Program-made: the position numbers and the translations under genes | DNA from: an uncultured Nocardioidaceae bacterium | Lineage (GTDB): Bacteria > Actinomycetota > Actinomycetes > Propionibacteriales > Nocardioidaceae | Assembly (NCBI GenBank): GCA_902805855.1 | Contig: CADCUJ010000010.1 | Location: forward strand, 62,001 to 126,000 | Direction: 5' to 3' | DNA: 64,000 nucleotides | Notes under the pieces: generated by a model | The model's database searches: none | What the model was told of the DNA's origin: nothing | The model's input: only the letters and a program-made list of their open reading frames with translations | Part shown: positions 57,578 to 64,000 of the stretch, one piece after another | Numbering within the stretch: position 1 is the stretch's first letter | Layout: each line of letters starts with the position of its first letter

Positions 57578-59017
57578 GTGATCGTTCCCGTTCCGTCGCA
57601 GATCCCGGTCCCGGAACAGCTGGGCCGGGTGCACTTCGTCGGCATCGGCGGCGCCGGCCTGTCCGGGATCGCCCGGATCATGCTGGCGCGCGGCATCACG
57701 GTCACCGGGAGCGACGCCCAGGACTCGCCCATCCTGGCCGCCCTACGAGCACTCGGCGCCCGCTGCCACGTCGGCCACGACGCGGCGCAGGTGGCCGATG
57801 CGGACACAGTGGTGGTCTCCACCGCGGTACGCGCCGACAATCCCGAGGTCCTGGAGTCGCAGCGCCGTGGGCTGCGGCTACTGCCTCGCTCGGCGGCGCT
57901 GCAGTCGCTGATGCAGGAGCGCCGCGTGGTGGCGGTCGCCGGGACGCACGGCAAGACCACGACCACGGCCCTGTTGACCGTGGCCTTGCAGCACAGCGGC
58001 GCCGACCCGTCGTTCGCCGTCGGCGGGGAGCTCACCGAGTCCGGGGTGAACGCTCGAGACGGAAGCGGTGACCTGTTCGTGGCCGAGGCCGACGAGAGCG
58101 ACGCGGCGTTCCTGGTCTACTCGCCGTACGCCGCCGTCATCACCAACGTCGAGGCCGACCACCTCGACCACTTCGGAAGCGAGGCCGCCTACCGGGCCGC
58201 CTTCGGCGCCTTCCTGGGCAGAGTCTCGGCGCAGGGTTTCCTGGTGGTCTGCACCGACGACCCGGGGGCCGCGGAGCTGGCCGAGCAGGGTCGTGCTCGG
58301 GGCATCGACGTGGTGGGGGTGGGGGAGTCCGCCGACGCGGACGTCCGCGTGCGCGGCCTGCGCTTCGAGGGTTCGACCTCACGGTTCACCGTCGTGGACC
58401 GGGGGCGAGAGCTCGGCGAAGTGACCCTGCGGATCCCCGGTCGACACTACGTGCTCGACGCCGCGGCGGCACTCGCTGCCGGTCTGCGGCTCGGCTTCCC
58501 CTTCGACGGGCTGAGGCGGGGCCTCGAGGCGTTCACCGGCACCCGCCGCCGGATGGAGCACAAGGGCGAGGTCGACGGCATCCGCGTCTACGACAGCTAC
58601 GCCCACCACCCCAACGAGATCAGGGGCGACCTGCAGGCCGCGCGCTCCCTGGCCGGCGACGGGCGCGTGGTGGTCGCCTTCCAGCCGCACCTGGTCTCGC
58701 GCACCAAGATGTTCGCCGCGGAGATGGGCGAAGCCCTGGCCGCGGCCGACGAGGTCGTGGTGATGGACGTCTACGTGGCCAGGGAGGAGCCCGAGCCCGG
58801 TATCGACGGCGGCCTGGTCGCCTCACAGGTCCCGCTAGCCTCGGACCGGGTGGTCTTCGAGCCGTCCTGGTCGCTGGCCCCGGTCCGGCTCGTCGAGCGG
58901 GCCCGGCAAGGAGACCTGGTGCTCACGCTCGGGGCGGGTGACGTCACGCGGGTCGGACCCATGGTGCTTGCCCTGCTGGGTGGCCGAGAGGACGAGCGCG
59001 GAGCCGTCGATGGCTAG
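57578..59017 (+). CDS. murC: UDP-N-acetylmuramate--L-alanine ligase MurC
   Basis: A 479-residue Mur ligase from GTG 57578 that attaches L-alanine to UDP-MurNAc. Motifs are HFVGIGGAGLSGIARIML (N-terminal nucleotide fold), VAGTHGKTTTTALLTVAL (ATP loop), FVAEADESDAAFLVYSP, TNVEADHLDHF and, in the C-terminal domain, VYDSYAHHPNEIRGDLQAA. VVAFQPHLVSRTKMFAAEMG is typical. It overlaps ftsQ by 8 bp. Confidence 0.95.
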   Translation: MIVPVPSQIPVPEQLGRVHFVGIGGAGLSGIARIMLARGITVTGSDAQDSPILAALRALGARCHVGHDAAQVADADTVVVSTAVRADNPEVLESQRRGLRLLPRSAALQSLMQERRVVAVAGTHGKTTTTALLTVALQHSGADPSFAVGGELTESGVNARDGSGDLFVAEADESDAAFLVYSPYAAVITNVEADHLDHFGSEAAYRAAFGAFLGRVSAQGFLVVCTDDPGAAELAEQGRARGIDVVGVGESADADVRVRGLRFEGSTSRFTVVDRGRELGEVTLRIPGRHYVLDAAAALAAGLRLGFPFDGLRRGLEAFTGTRRRMEHKGEVDGIRVYDSYAHHPNEIRGDLQAARSLAGDGRVVVAFQPHLVSRTKMFAAEMGEALAAADEVVVMDVYVAREEPEPGIDGGLVASQVPLASDRVVFEPSWSLAPVRLVERARQGDLVLTLGAGDVTRVGPMVLALLGGREDERGAVDG

Positions 59018-59795
59018 CCTGCGGCGGCGACGGCAGGCGTCGCCAACAGTCGATCGGTCCGCGGTCCGCGGGGACAAGGCGATCCGGCGTGCCCGCAAGC
59101 GGTTCGCCCGCCGACAGCGTGCGCGGCGGTGGCTGGCCTGGCGACGGGTGCTGGCTGCCGTCCTCACGCTCGGTACGGTCGCCGGCTCGGTGTGGCTGGT
59201 GTTCTTCTCCTCGGTGCTCGCTGTGTCAGGCGTCCGCGTCGAGGGACATCAGGTGCTCGACCCGCTGCAGGTGCGCCGGGTCGCGGCCGTCCCCACCGGT
59301 GAGCCGCTGGCGACGGTCGACCTCGGCTCGATCACCGCGAGGGTCCAGGCGCTGGCACCGGTGAAGAGCGTGGACGTGACCCGGGCCTGGCCGGACGGCG
59401 TCCGGATCGCGGTCGCCGAGCGAGCGGCCGTGGCGGTCGTCGAGCGCGACGGTGCCTTCCACGGCCTCGACGAGGAGGGGGTCGTCTTCCGCGACTACCC
59501 CTCACCTCCCGCAGACCTGCCCCTGCTCCGCGTGGGGTCCGGGACCCGGGCCGACGCGCTCGCTGAGGCGGCCAGCGTCGTCGGCGTCCTGCCCGCCGAC
59601 CTCTCGTCGCGGGTCGACTACGTCGACGTGTCCAGCATCGACACGATCTCACTGCGGCTGCGCGGTGGGCGCACGGTGTTCTGGGGGAGTGCGGACGACT
59701 CCGCGAACAAGGCTCAGGTGGCCGCTGTGCTGCTGGATCAGAAGGCGAGCACCTACGACGTCAGCGTTCCCGGGCAGCCGACGATCCGTCCCTGA
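59010..59795 (+). CDS. ftsQ: Cell division protein FtsQ
   Basis: A 261-residue bitopic divisome protein from ATG 59010. A strongly basic cytoplasmic N-terminus (about 48 residues, for example RRARKRFARRQRARRW) precedes one helix (VLAAVLTLGTVAGSVWLVFF). Outside is a POTRA domain (VSGVRVEGHQVLDPLQVRRV), followed by the FtsQ beta domain (VTRAWPDGVRIAVAERAAVA). It bridges FtsL/DivIC-like proteins and the Z-ring machinery. The start overlaps murC, and ftsZ follows 199 bp later after its own promoter region. Confidence 0.92.
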   Translation: MASLRRRRQASPTVDRSAVRGDKAIRRARKRFARRQRARRWLAWRRVLAAVLTLGTVAGSVWLVFFSSVLAVSGVRVEGHQVLDPLQVRRVAAVPTGEPLATVDLGSITARVQALAPVKSVDVTRAWPDGVRIAVAERAAVAVVERDGAFHGLDEEGVVFRDYPSPPADLPLLRVGSGTRADALAEAASVVGVLPADLSSRVDYVDVSSIDTISLRLRGGRTVFWGSADDSANKAQVAAVLLDQKASTYDVSVPGQPTIRP

Positions 59796-59871
59796 GAAAC
59801 CCAGCGACCCGCCCGCGTGTCGGCTGCCTGCGGCCTTCACCGAGCCTTTAGGTTGTTCGGCAAGCAGGAGG

Positions 59872-59910
59872 TTGACATAACTATAACTCTCTACTTAAGG
59901 GTTAGGGTTC
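59872..59910 (+). promoter_or_regulatory. AT-rich promoter-like element upstream of ftsZ
   Basis: Within very GC-rich surroundings this island contains TTGACA (59872-59877), a consensus -35, followed by ATAACTATAACTCTC, then CTTAAGGGTTAGGGTT. A -10 is not certain: TACTTA (59892-59897) is 14 bp and TTAAGG 17 bp downstream of the -35. An independent promoter before ftsZ is common in actinobacteria. The start codon is about 85 bp downstream. Confidence 0.6.
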
Positions 59911-59994
59911 GTCGAGCGAATGCCACTTCCCCGACCGACGTACACCCGACTGTCGTGCACCCGCCGGCAGCAGAGCAGTGAGAGGCAACCCGCC

Positions 59995-61314
59995 GTGGCA
60001 GCAGCGCAGAACTACCTGGCCATCATCAAGGTCGTGGGCATCGGTGGCGGCGGCGTCAATGCCGTCAACCGGATGATCGAGGTCGGCCTCAAGGGAGTCG
60101 AGTTCATCGCCATCAACACCGACGCGCAGGCGTTGCTGATGAGCGACGCCGACGTCAAGCTCGACATCGGCCGTGAGCTGACTCGCGGCCTCGGTGCCGG
60201 AGCCAACCCCGAGGTCGGCGGCAGGGCGGCCGAGGACCACTCGGAGGAGATCGAGGAGGTGCTCAAGGGCGCCGACATGGTTTTCGTGACCGCTGGCGAG
60301 GGCGGTGGCACCGGGACCGGCGGCGCGCCGGTCGTGGCACGCATCGCCCGCTCGCTGGGCGCCTTGACCATCGGCGTGGTGACCCGTCCCTTCGCGTTCG
60401 AGGGACGCCGCCGGGCCAACCAGGCCGAGGAGGGGATCTCCGGGCTGCGTGACGAGGTCGACACCTTGATCGTGATCCCGAACGACCGGCTGCTCTCGAT
60501 CAGCGACCGCAGCGTCAGCGTGCTCGACGCCTTCAAGCAGGCCGACCAGGTGCTGCTGCAGGGCGTCTCCGGCATCACCGACCTGATCACCACGCCCGGG
60601 CTGATCAACCTCGACTTCGCCGACGTCAAGTCGGTGATGTCGAACGCAGGGTCCGCACTGATGGGCATCGGCTCGGCGCGCGGCGACGACCGCTCGGTGG
60701 CGGCCGCTGAGATGGCGGTCTCCAGCCCGCTGCTCGAGGCCTCCATCGACGGCGCCCACGGCGTGCTGCTCTCGATCGCCGGCGGGTCGGACCTCGGCCT
60801 GTTCGAGATCAACGAAGCAGCCGCCCTGGTCTCCCAGGCCGCGCATGCCGAGGCCAACATCATCTTCGGTGCGACCATCGACGACGCTCTGGGTGACGAG
60901 GTGCGGGTGACGGTGATCGCGGCCGGGTTCGACGGTGGGATGCCGAAGCGGCGGGACACCGGCGCGGTGCTGCGGCGCGAGCCGGCCCGGCCCGGTCCCG
61001 AGCAGAGCCAGCAGTTCGCTCGCCCGGCGAGCGTGGCGAGCTCGATTCCGAGCCAGCCGCGCCCGGGTCAGGGAGGCGACGCCGCTGTCCCCACCCCGGC
61101 GCAGTCGGTCGCCGGCCAGCGCCAGCCGCAACGCCCCGAACCCCGGTTCTCCGACGCGCGGACAGAGTCCGGGGCGCAGGACCGGTCGAGCGGCGAGCAG
61201 ACCAGTGCGGACAACCGTTCCCCACAGTCGGCACCGCAGCCGGCCCAGCAGAGGCAGCCACGCCCTGTCCGCTTCGACGACGACGACCTCGACGTCCCCG
61301 ACTTCCTCAAGTAG
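59995..61314 (+). CDS. ftsZ: Cell division GTPase FtsZ
   Basis: A 439-residue tubulin-like GTPase that forms the Z-ring. GTG 59995 is preceded by GAGAGG. The nucleotide-binding motifs are [17 protein letters not shown] and [20 protein letters not shown] (tubulin signature), with the catalytic T7 loop in [14 protein letters not shown] Gln/Pro/Arg-rich linker (about 320-425) leads to the C-terminal peptide [12 protein letters not shown], which binds SepF and FtsW-type partners. All motifs are intact. Confidence 0.97.
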   Translation: MAAAQNYLAIIKVVGIGGGGVNAVNRMIEVGLKGVEFIAINTDAQALLMSDADVKLDIGRELTRGLGAGANPEVGGRAAEDHSEEIEEVLKGADMVFVTAGEGGGTGTGGAPVVARIARSLGALTIGVVTRPFAFEGRRRANQAEEGISGLRDEVDTLIVIPNDRLLSISDRSVSVLDAFKQADQVLLQGVSGITDLITTPGLINLDFADVKSVMSNAGSALMGIGSARGDDRSVAAAEMAVSSPLLEASIDGAHGVLLSIAGGSDLGLFEINEAAALVSQAAHAEANIIFGATIDDALGDEVRVTVIAAGFDGGMPKRRDTGAVLRREPARPGPEQSQQFARPASVASSIPSQPRPGQGGDAAVPTPAQSVAGQRQPQRPEPRFSDARTESGAQDRSSGEQTSADNRSPQSAPQPAQQRQPRPVRFDDDDLDVPDFLK

Positions 61315-61332
61315 TCGGGCGCTCGCCCACAG

Positions 61333-62073
61333 GTGTTCGCCTTTCGAGACACGCGGGCTGCGATCAGCGTCGCGTTCACGGACCGCCACGGTGGAGTCAG
61401 TGGCGGTCCGTACGCGTCGCTGAACCTCGGCGGCCGCAGCGACGACCCGGAGGCCGTCGAGGCGAACCTCGCGATCCTGGCTCGCGCGGTGTCCGTCGAT
61501 GGTCGCCCACCGCCAAGACTGGTACGGGTGCGCCAGGTGCACGGTGCCGAGGTCTTGCTGGTCGACGACGAATTCCTCGGCTCGGGCGAAGCGTCCTCGG
61601 TGGAGGCAGACGCACTGGTGAGCGACAGACGTGAGGTCGCGCTGATGGTCCGTGCGGCTGACTGCGTGCCTGTCCTGCTCGCCGACGCGGAGGCCGGCGT
61701 GGTGGGCGCCGCGCACGCCGGTCGCCCGGGCATGGTTGCCGGCGTGGTGCCGAACACCATCCGCGAGATGCGGGCACTGGGTGCGCAGCGGCTGGTCGCC
61801 TGGATCGGACCTCACGTCTGCGGCGCCTGCTACGAGGTGCCCGAGCAGATGCGTGCCGAGGTAGCCGCCGCCGTCCCGGAGTCCTACGCACACACGTCGT
61901 GGGGCTCCCCGTCGGTCGACCTCGGCTCCGGGGTGCGCGCGCAGTTGGAGCGCGAGGGCGTCGCCGTCGTGGACGCCGCTCGGTGCACGATGCAGGACGA
62001 GAACCTGTTCTCCTACCGCCGCCAGGGAGCGTGGTCGGGGCGGATGGCGGGCCTGGTCTGGGTCCGCGGATGA
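61333..62073 (+). CDS. pgeF: Peptidoglycan editing factor PgeF (laccase-domain/purine nucleoside phosphorylase-like)
   Basis: A 246-residue YfiH/PgeF protein from GTG 61333. Features are FTDRHGGVSGGPYASLNLG, VRQVHGAEVLLVD (His), RAADCVPVLLAD (Cys), AAHAGRPGMVAGVV (His) and IGPHVCGACYEV, the set that forms the metal-binding site. The E. coli enzyme edits wrongly incorporated residues in peptidoglycan precursors, and relatives act on purine nucleosides. It follows ftsZ by 18 bp and overlaps yggS by 4 bp, a common dcw-downstream order. Confidence 0.92.
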   Translation: MFAFRDTRAAISVAFTDRHGGVSGGPYASLNLGGRSDDPEAVEANLAILARAVSVDGRPPPRLVRVRQVHGAEVLLVDDEFLGSGEASSVEADALVSDRREVALMVRAADCVPVLLADAEAGVVGAAHAGRPGMVAGVVPNTIREMRALGAQRLVAWIGPHVCGACYEVPEQMRAEVAAAVPESYAHTSWGSPSVDLGSGVRAQLEREGVAVVDAARCTMQDENLFSYRRQGAWSGRMAGLVWVRG

Positions 62074-62801
62074 GTCGAGCCGGCAGTCGAGACGACGCGC
62101 GAGCCCAGCAGCTCGCCACCAACCTCAGCCGGGTCCGGGAGCGGATCGCCGGTGCCTGCGCAGCCGCGGGGCGAGATCCCGGCGAGGTCACCTTGACCGT
62201 CGTCACCAAGTTCTTCCCGTCCTCCGACGTGCGCATCCTGGCCGACCTCGGTGTGCACCACGTCGGCGAGAACCGGCACCAGGAGGCGGTCGAGAAGTGG
62301 GAGGAGACCCGTGACCTTCCCCTGACCTGGCACTTCGTCGGCACCCTGCAGACCAACAAGGCAGCTGCCGTGGCGGCGTACGCCGACGTGGTCGAGTCGG
62401 TGGACCGGCGCAAGCTGGTCACTGCGCTGAGCAAGGGCGCACACGCCCACGACACCACGATCGACGTCCTCGTCCAGGTCAGCCTGGATCCGCCGGACCG
62501 TCGTGCCGGGTCCGGTCGCGGCGGCGCACCTCCGGTCGATGTCGTGCCCCTGGCGGAGCTGGTCGCTGCGGCCGACGGCCTGCGACTGGGTGGGGTGATG
62601 GCGGTGGCGCCGCCGGATGAGGATCCCGCTCCTGCGTTCGCCACCCTGGCCGAGCTCGCCCGCGAGGTGCGCACCGTGGAGCCCCGGGCCACCGCGATCT
62701 CGGCGGGGATGAGCGCCGACCTGGAGGCTGCGATCGAGGTCGGCGCGACACACGTTCGCGTTGGCAGCGCGGTGCTCGGTGAGCGTCCTCAGATCAAGTA
62801 G
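62070..62801 (+). CDS. YggS-family PLP-homeostasis protein
   Basis: A 243-residue PLP-binding TIM-barrel protein from ATG 62070 (4-bp overlap with pgeF). The Schiff-base Lys is in LTVVTKFFPSSDVRI. VHHVGENRHQEAVEKWEE and LTWHFVGTLQTNKAAAVA are diagnostic of the YggS/PROSC family, and the phosphate-binding end is GMSADLEAAIEVGATHVRVG. It buffers pyridoxal phosphate and influences amino- and keto-acid balance; no enzymatic reaction is established. Relative to E. coli, the Lys is followed by Phe-Phe-Pro instead of a simple small-residue segment, a common actinobacterial variation. Confidence 0.93.
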   Translation: MSRAGSRDDARAQQLATNLSRVRERIAGACAAAGRDPGEVTLTVVTKFFPSSDVRILADLGVHHVGENRHQEAVEKWEETRDLPLTWHFVGTLQTNKAAAVAAYADVVESVDRRKLVTALSKGAHAHDTTIDVLVQVSLDPPDRRAGSGRGGAPPVDVVPLAELVAAADGLRLGGVMAVAPPDEDPAPAFATLAELAREVRTVEPRATAISAGMSADLEAAIEVGATHVRVGSAVLGERPQIK

Positions 62802-62814
62802 TGTCGCCGACAAC

Positions 62815-62829
62815 GTAGGAGTGTCCTAC
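62815..62829. promoter_or_regulatory. Inverted repeat upstream of sepF
   Basis: GTAGGA and TCCTAC form perfect 6-bp arms around GTG. The repeat lies 14 bp after the yggS stop and 33 bp before the sepF ATG. It could be an operator, or a small RNA hairpin in the leader. It is short, so chance is possible. Confidence 0.35.
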
Positions 62830-62861
62830 TCGGGGACGCGAAGCACCGGAAGGCGTGAGGG

Positions 62862-63380
62862 ATGAGCGGCGCAATGCGGAAGATGGGGGTGTACCTCGGG
62901 CTGCTCGAGGACGCCGACCGCTACGACGACGAGTACGCCTCAGGGGAGGGGTACGACGCGACGCCCGGAGGTCGCGACGGGTCCGAGACCGCCCGAAGCA
63001 ACGGTGGCTCGACGTCGGTGGCCAACATCGCCGACCGTCGCCGGTCCACGAGCCCACCAGCCGGTGGTTCCCCCCACAGTGCGACCGGAGTCGTCGCCGA
63101 GCTCTCCCGTATCACCACGCTCCACCCGCGCACCTACAACGAGGCGCGCACCATCGGCGAGAACTTCCGCGAAGGTGTCCCGGTGATCATGAATCTGTCC
63201 GAGATGGACGACGCTGACGCCAAGCGGCTGGTGGACTTCGCGGCCGGACTGGTGTTCGCGGTGCGGGGCACGATCGAGCGGGTCACCAACAAGGTCTTCC
63301 TGCTCTCGCCGCCCAACGTGTCGGTGGCCGCCGAGGACAAGCAGCGCATCGCCGAAGGTGGCTTCTTCAACCAGAGCTAG
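62862..63380 (+). CDS. sepF: Cell division protein SepF
   Basis: A 172-residue FtsZ membrane-anchor protein from ATG 62862. The N-terminus [17 protein letters not shown] is an amphipathic membrane-binding helix. A disordered Gly/Ser/Arg-rich linker follows (to about residue 88), then the conserved SepF core: [56 protein letters not shown] and [10 protein letters not shown]. SepF binds the FtsZ C-terminal peptide present here. An inverted repeat lies just upstream. Confidence 0.95.
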   Translation: MSGAMRKMGVYLGLLEDADRYDDEYASGEGYDATPGGRDGSETARSNGGSTSVANIADRRRSTSPPAGGSPHSATGVVAELSRITTLHPRTYNEARTIGENFREGVPVIMNLSEMDDADAKRLVDFAAGLVFAVRGTIERVTNKVFLLSPPNVSVAAEDKQRIAEGGFFNQS

Positions 63381-63391
63381 GCTTGCGCCCC

Positions 63392-63688
63392 GTGGCACCA
63401 GTCGTCGGCTCCATCATCCACCTGATCCTCTGGATCTTCCTCGCCTTGTTGTTCGTCCGCTTCGTCGTGGACTGGGTGCAGGTGTTCGCTCGGTCCTGGA
63501 CGCCGAAGGGACCGGTGCTGGTGCTGCTCGAGGTCGTCTACACGGTCACCGACCCGCCGATCATGTTCTTCCGCCGGTTCATCCCGCCGCTGCGCCTGGG
63601 CAGCGTGTCCTTGGACCTGAGCTTCATGATCGTGATCGTCATCTGCTACCTGCTGTTGATCCTCAACGACTCGATCCTGCTCGCCTGA
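63392..63688 (+). CDS. YggT family membrane protein
   Basis: A 98-residue two-helix YggT protein from GTG 63392 (a TTG at 63383 would add three residues). Segments VGSIIHLILWIFLALLFVRF and SFMIVIVICYLLLILNDSIL span the membrane. The intervening TDPPIMFFRRFIPPLRLGSV is the family hallmark. It sits between sepF and divIVA, its normal place. The function is uncertain; links to division, osmotic stress or c-di-GMP-related traits are reported in some species. Confidence 0.92.
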   Translation: MAPVVGSIIHLILWIFLALLFVRFVVDWVQVFARSWTPKGPVLVLLEVVYTVTDPPIMFFRRFIPPLRLGSVSLDLSFMIVIVICYLLLILNDSILLA

Positions 63689-63799
63689 GTTTGCTCAACT
63701 CTGCCCTCGGGCAGGGCGGTAGCGGTACCGTGAAGTCGAGCGCGGCCGGCCGCGACACACCCTGCTGAACCATGGATCCGAGCGTTGAAGGACAAGGTC

Positions 63800-64000
63800 A
63801 TGCCACTGACCCCAGAGGACGTGAGCAACAAGCGCTTCACCCCGGTGCGCCTTCGCGAGGGCTATGACATGGGCGAGGTCGACCAGTTCCTCGACGAGGT
63901 CGAGGCGGAGCTGGCCAGACTCACCCGGGACAACAAAGACCTGCGCACCAAGCTCGACACCGCCCAGCAAGGCGACCCGGGGCAGCAGCCGACGCCAGAG
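63800..64000 (+). CDS. divIVA: DivIVA/Wag31 polar growth protein, partial
   Basis: The first 67 residues; the gene continues beyond the window. ATG 63800 follows AAGGA seven bases upstream; a TTG at 63785 is an alternative. The N-terminus PLTPEDVSNKRFTPVRLREG and GYDMGEVDQFLDEVEAELAR are the DivIVA membrane-binding crossed-loop domain and first coiled coil. In actinobacteria it recruits cell-wall synthesis to poles and septa. The 111-bp gap before it contains a 5-bp hairpin (CTGCC-CTCG-GGCAG, 63701-63714) with no T-run. Confidence 0.95.
   Translation, partial: MPLTPEDVSNKRFTPVRLREGYDMGEVDQFLDEVEAELARLTRDNKDLRTKLDTAQQGDPGQQPTPE

Noticed and set aside
63701-63714. Hairpin after YggT gene as a terminator
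   Set aside because: Five-base stem, no T-run; not distinguishable from background.

Overview
The window is a GC-rich, densely packed chromosomal segment from an actinobacterium. The evidence is the dcw (division and cell wall) gene order mraZ-rsmH-ftsL-ftsI-murE-murF-mraY-murD-ftsW-murG-murC-ftsQ-ftsZ-pgeF-yggS-sepF-yggT-divIVA, frequent GTG starts, a SigG-type sigma factor, a MacS-type sensor kinase, class II DAHP synthase, and a gene set matching the Mycobacterium tuberculosis aroG-pknL-Rv2175c-idsA neighbourhood. A Nocardioides-like member of the Propionibacteriales is my best guess, but that is inference. There are no rRNA or tRNA genes, CRISPR arrays, insertion sequences or prophage in view.

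Layout. 1-5.8 kb: a partial TIGR00300 protein, a small membrane protein and an Est30-like esterase on the minus strand, then (plus) an acyltransferase, a MacS-like kinase, a small protein with an HTTM membrane protein, and a flavin-reductase-fold protein, followed at 5.8-6.5 kb by the kinase's likely response regulator. 6.5-8.2 kb: SigG-like sigma factor with a DinB-fold partner. 8.3-14 kb: phosphoesterase, coiled-coil protein, glycerol kinase with a DUF1028 protein, a 6-phosphofructokinase with a pyrophosphate-type active site, and a nuclease/phosphatase-fold protein. 14-16.2 kb: RecQ-like helicase with a phosphoribosyltransferase-like tail. 16.3-29 kb: a tiny membrane ORF, amino-acid permease, aroG, threonine aldolase, PknL-like kinase, sulfatase, Rv2175c-like DNA-binding protein, barstar-like protein, polyprenyl diphosphate synthase, metF and a CrtI-like oxidoreductase. 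29-32.8 kb: two secreted proteins (sugar-dehydrogenase/PKD/LGFP fusion; M43-type metalloprotease). 32.9-40.2 kb: YbaK-type deacylase and, facing away from it, a LexA-box-controlled mutagenesis cluster (DUF6504, HEPN protein, DnaE2) followed by a methyltransferase and DinB. 40.2-45.5 kb: DUF3040, then MoxR-DUF58-transglutaminase on the minus strand. 45.6-64 kb: the dcw cluster.

Most striking: (i) ftsI carries an in-frame amber codon before its KTG motif, in an otherwise intact essential operon; (ii) a long perfect-arm palindrome containing a textbook SOS box drives DUF6504-HEPN-dnaE2, and the HEPN protein keeps an R-x4-H motif; (iii) four GTGG boxes at an exact 10-bp period overlap the mraZ promoter; (iv) a 53-aa membrane protein, preceded by decamer repeats, sits between mraZ and rsmH; (v) a 9-bp repeat at the start of the response-regulator gene provides a ladder of GTG starts, each with its own Shine-Dalgarno-like sequence. 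Coordinates of starts are my own choice from in-frame starts, ribosome-binding sites and family lengths.
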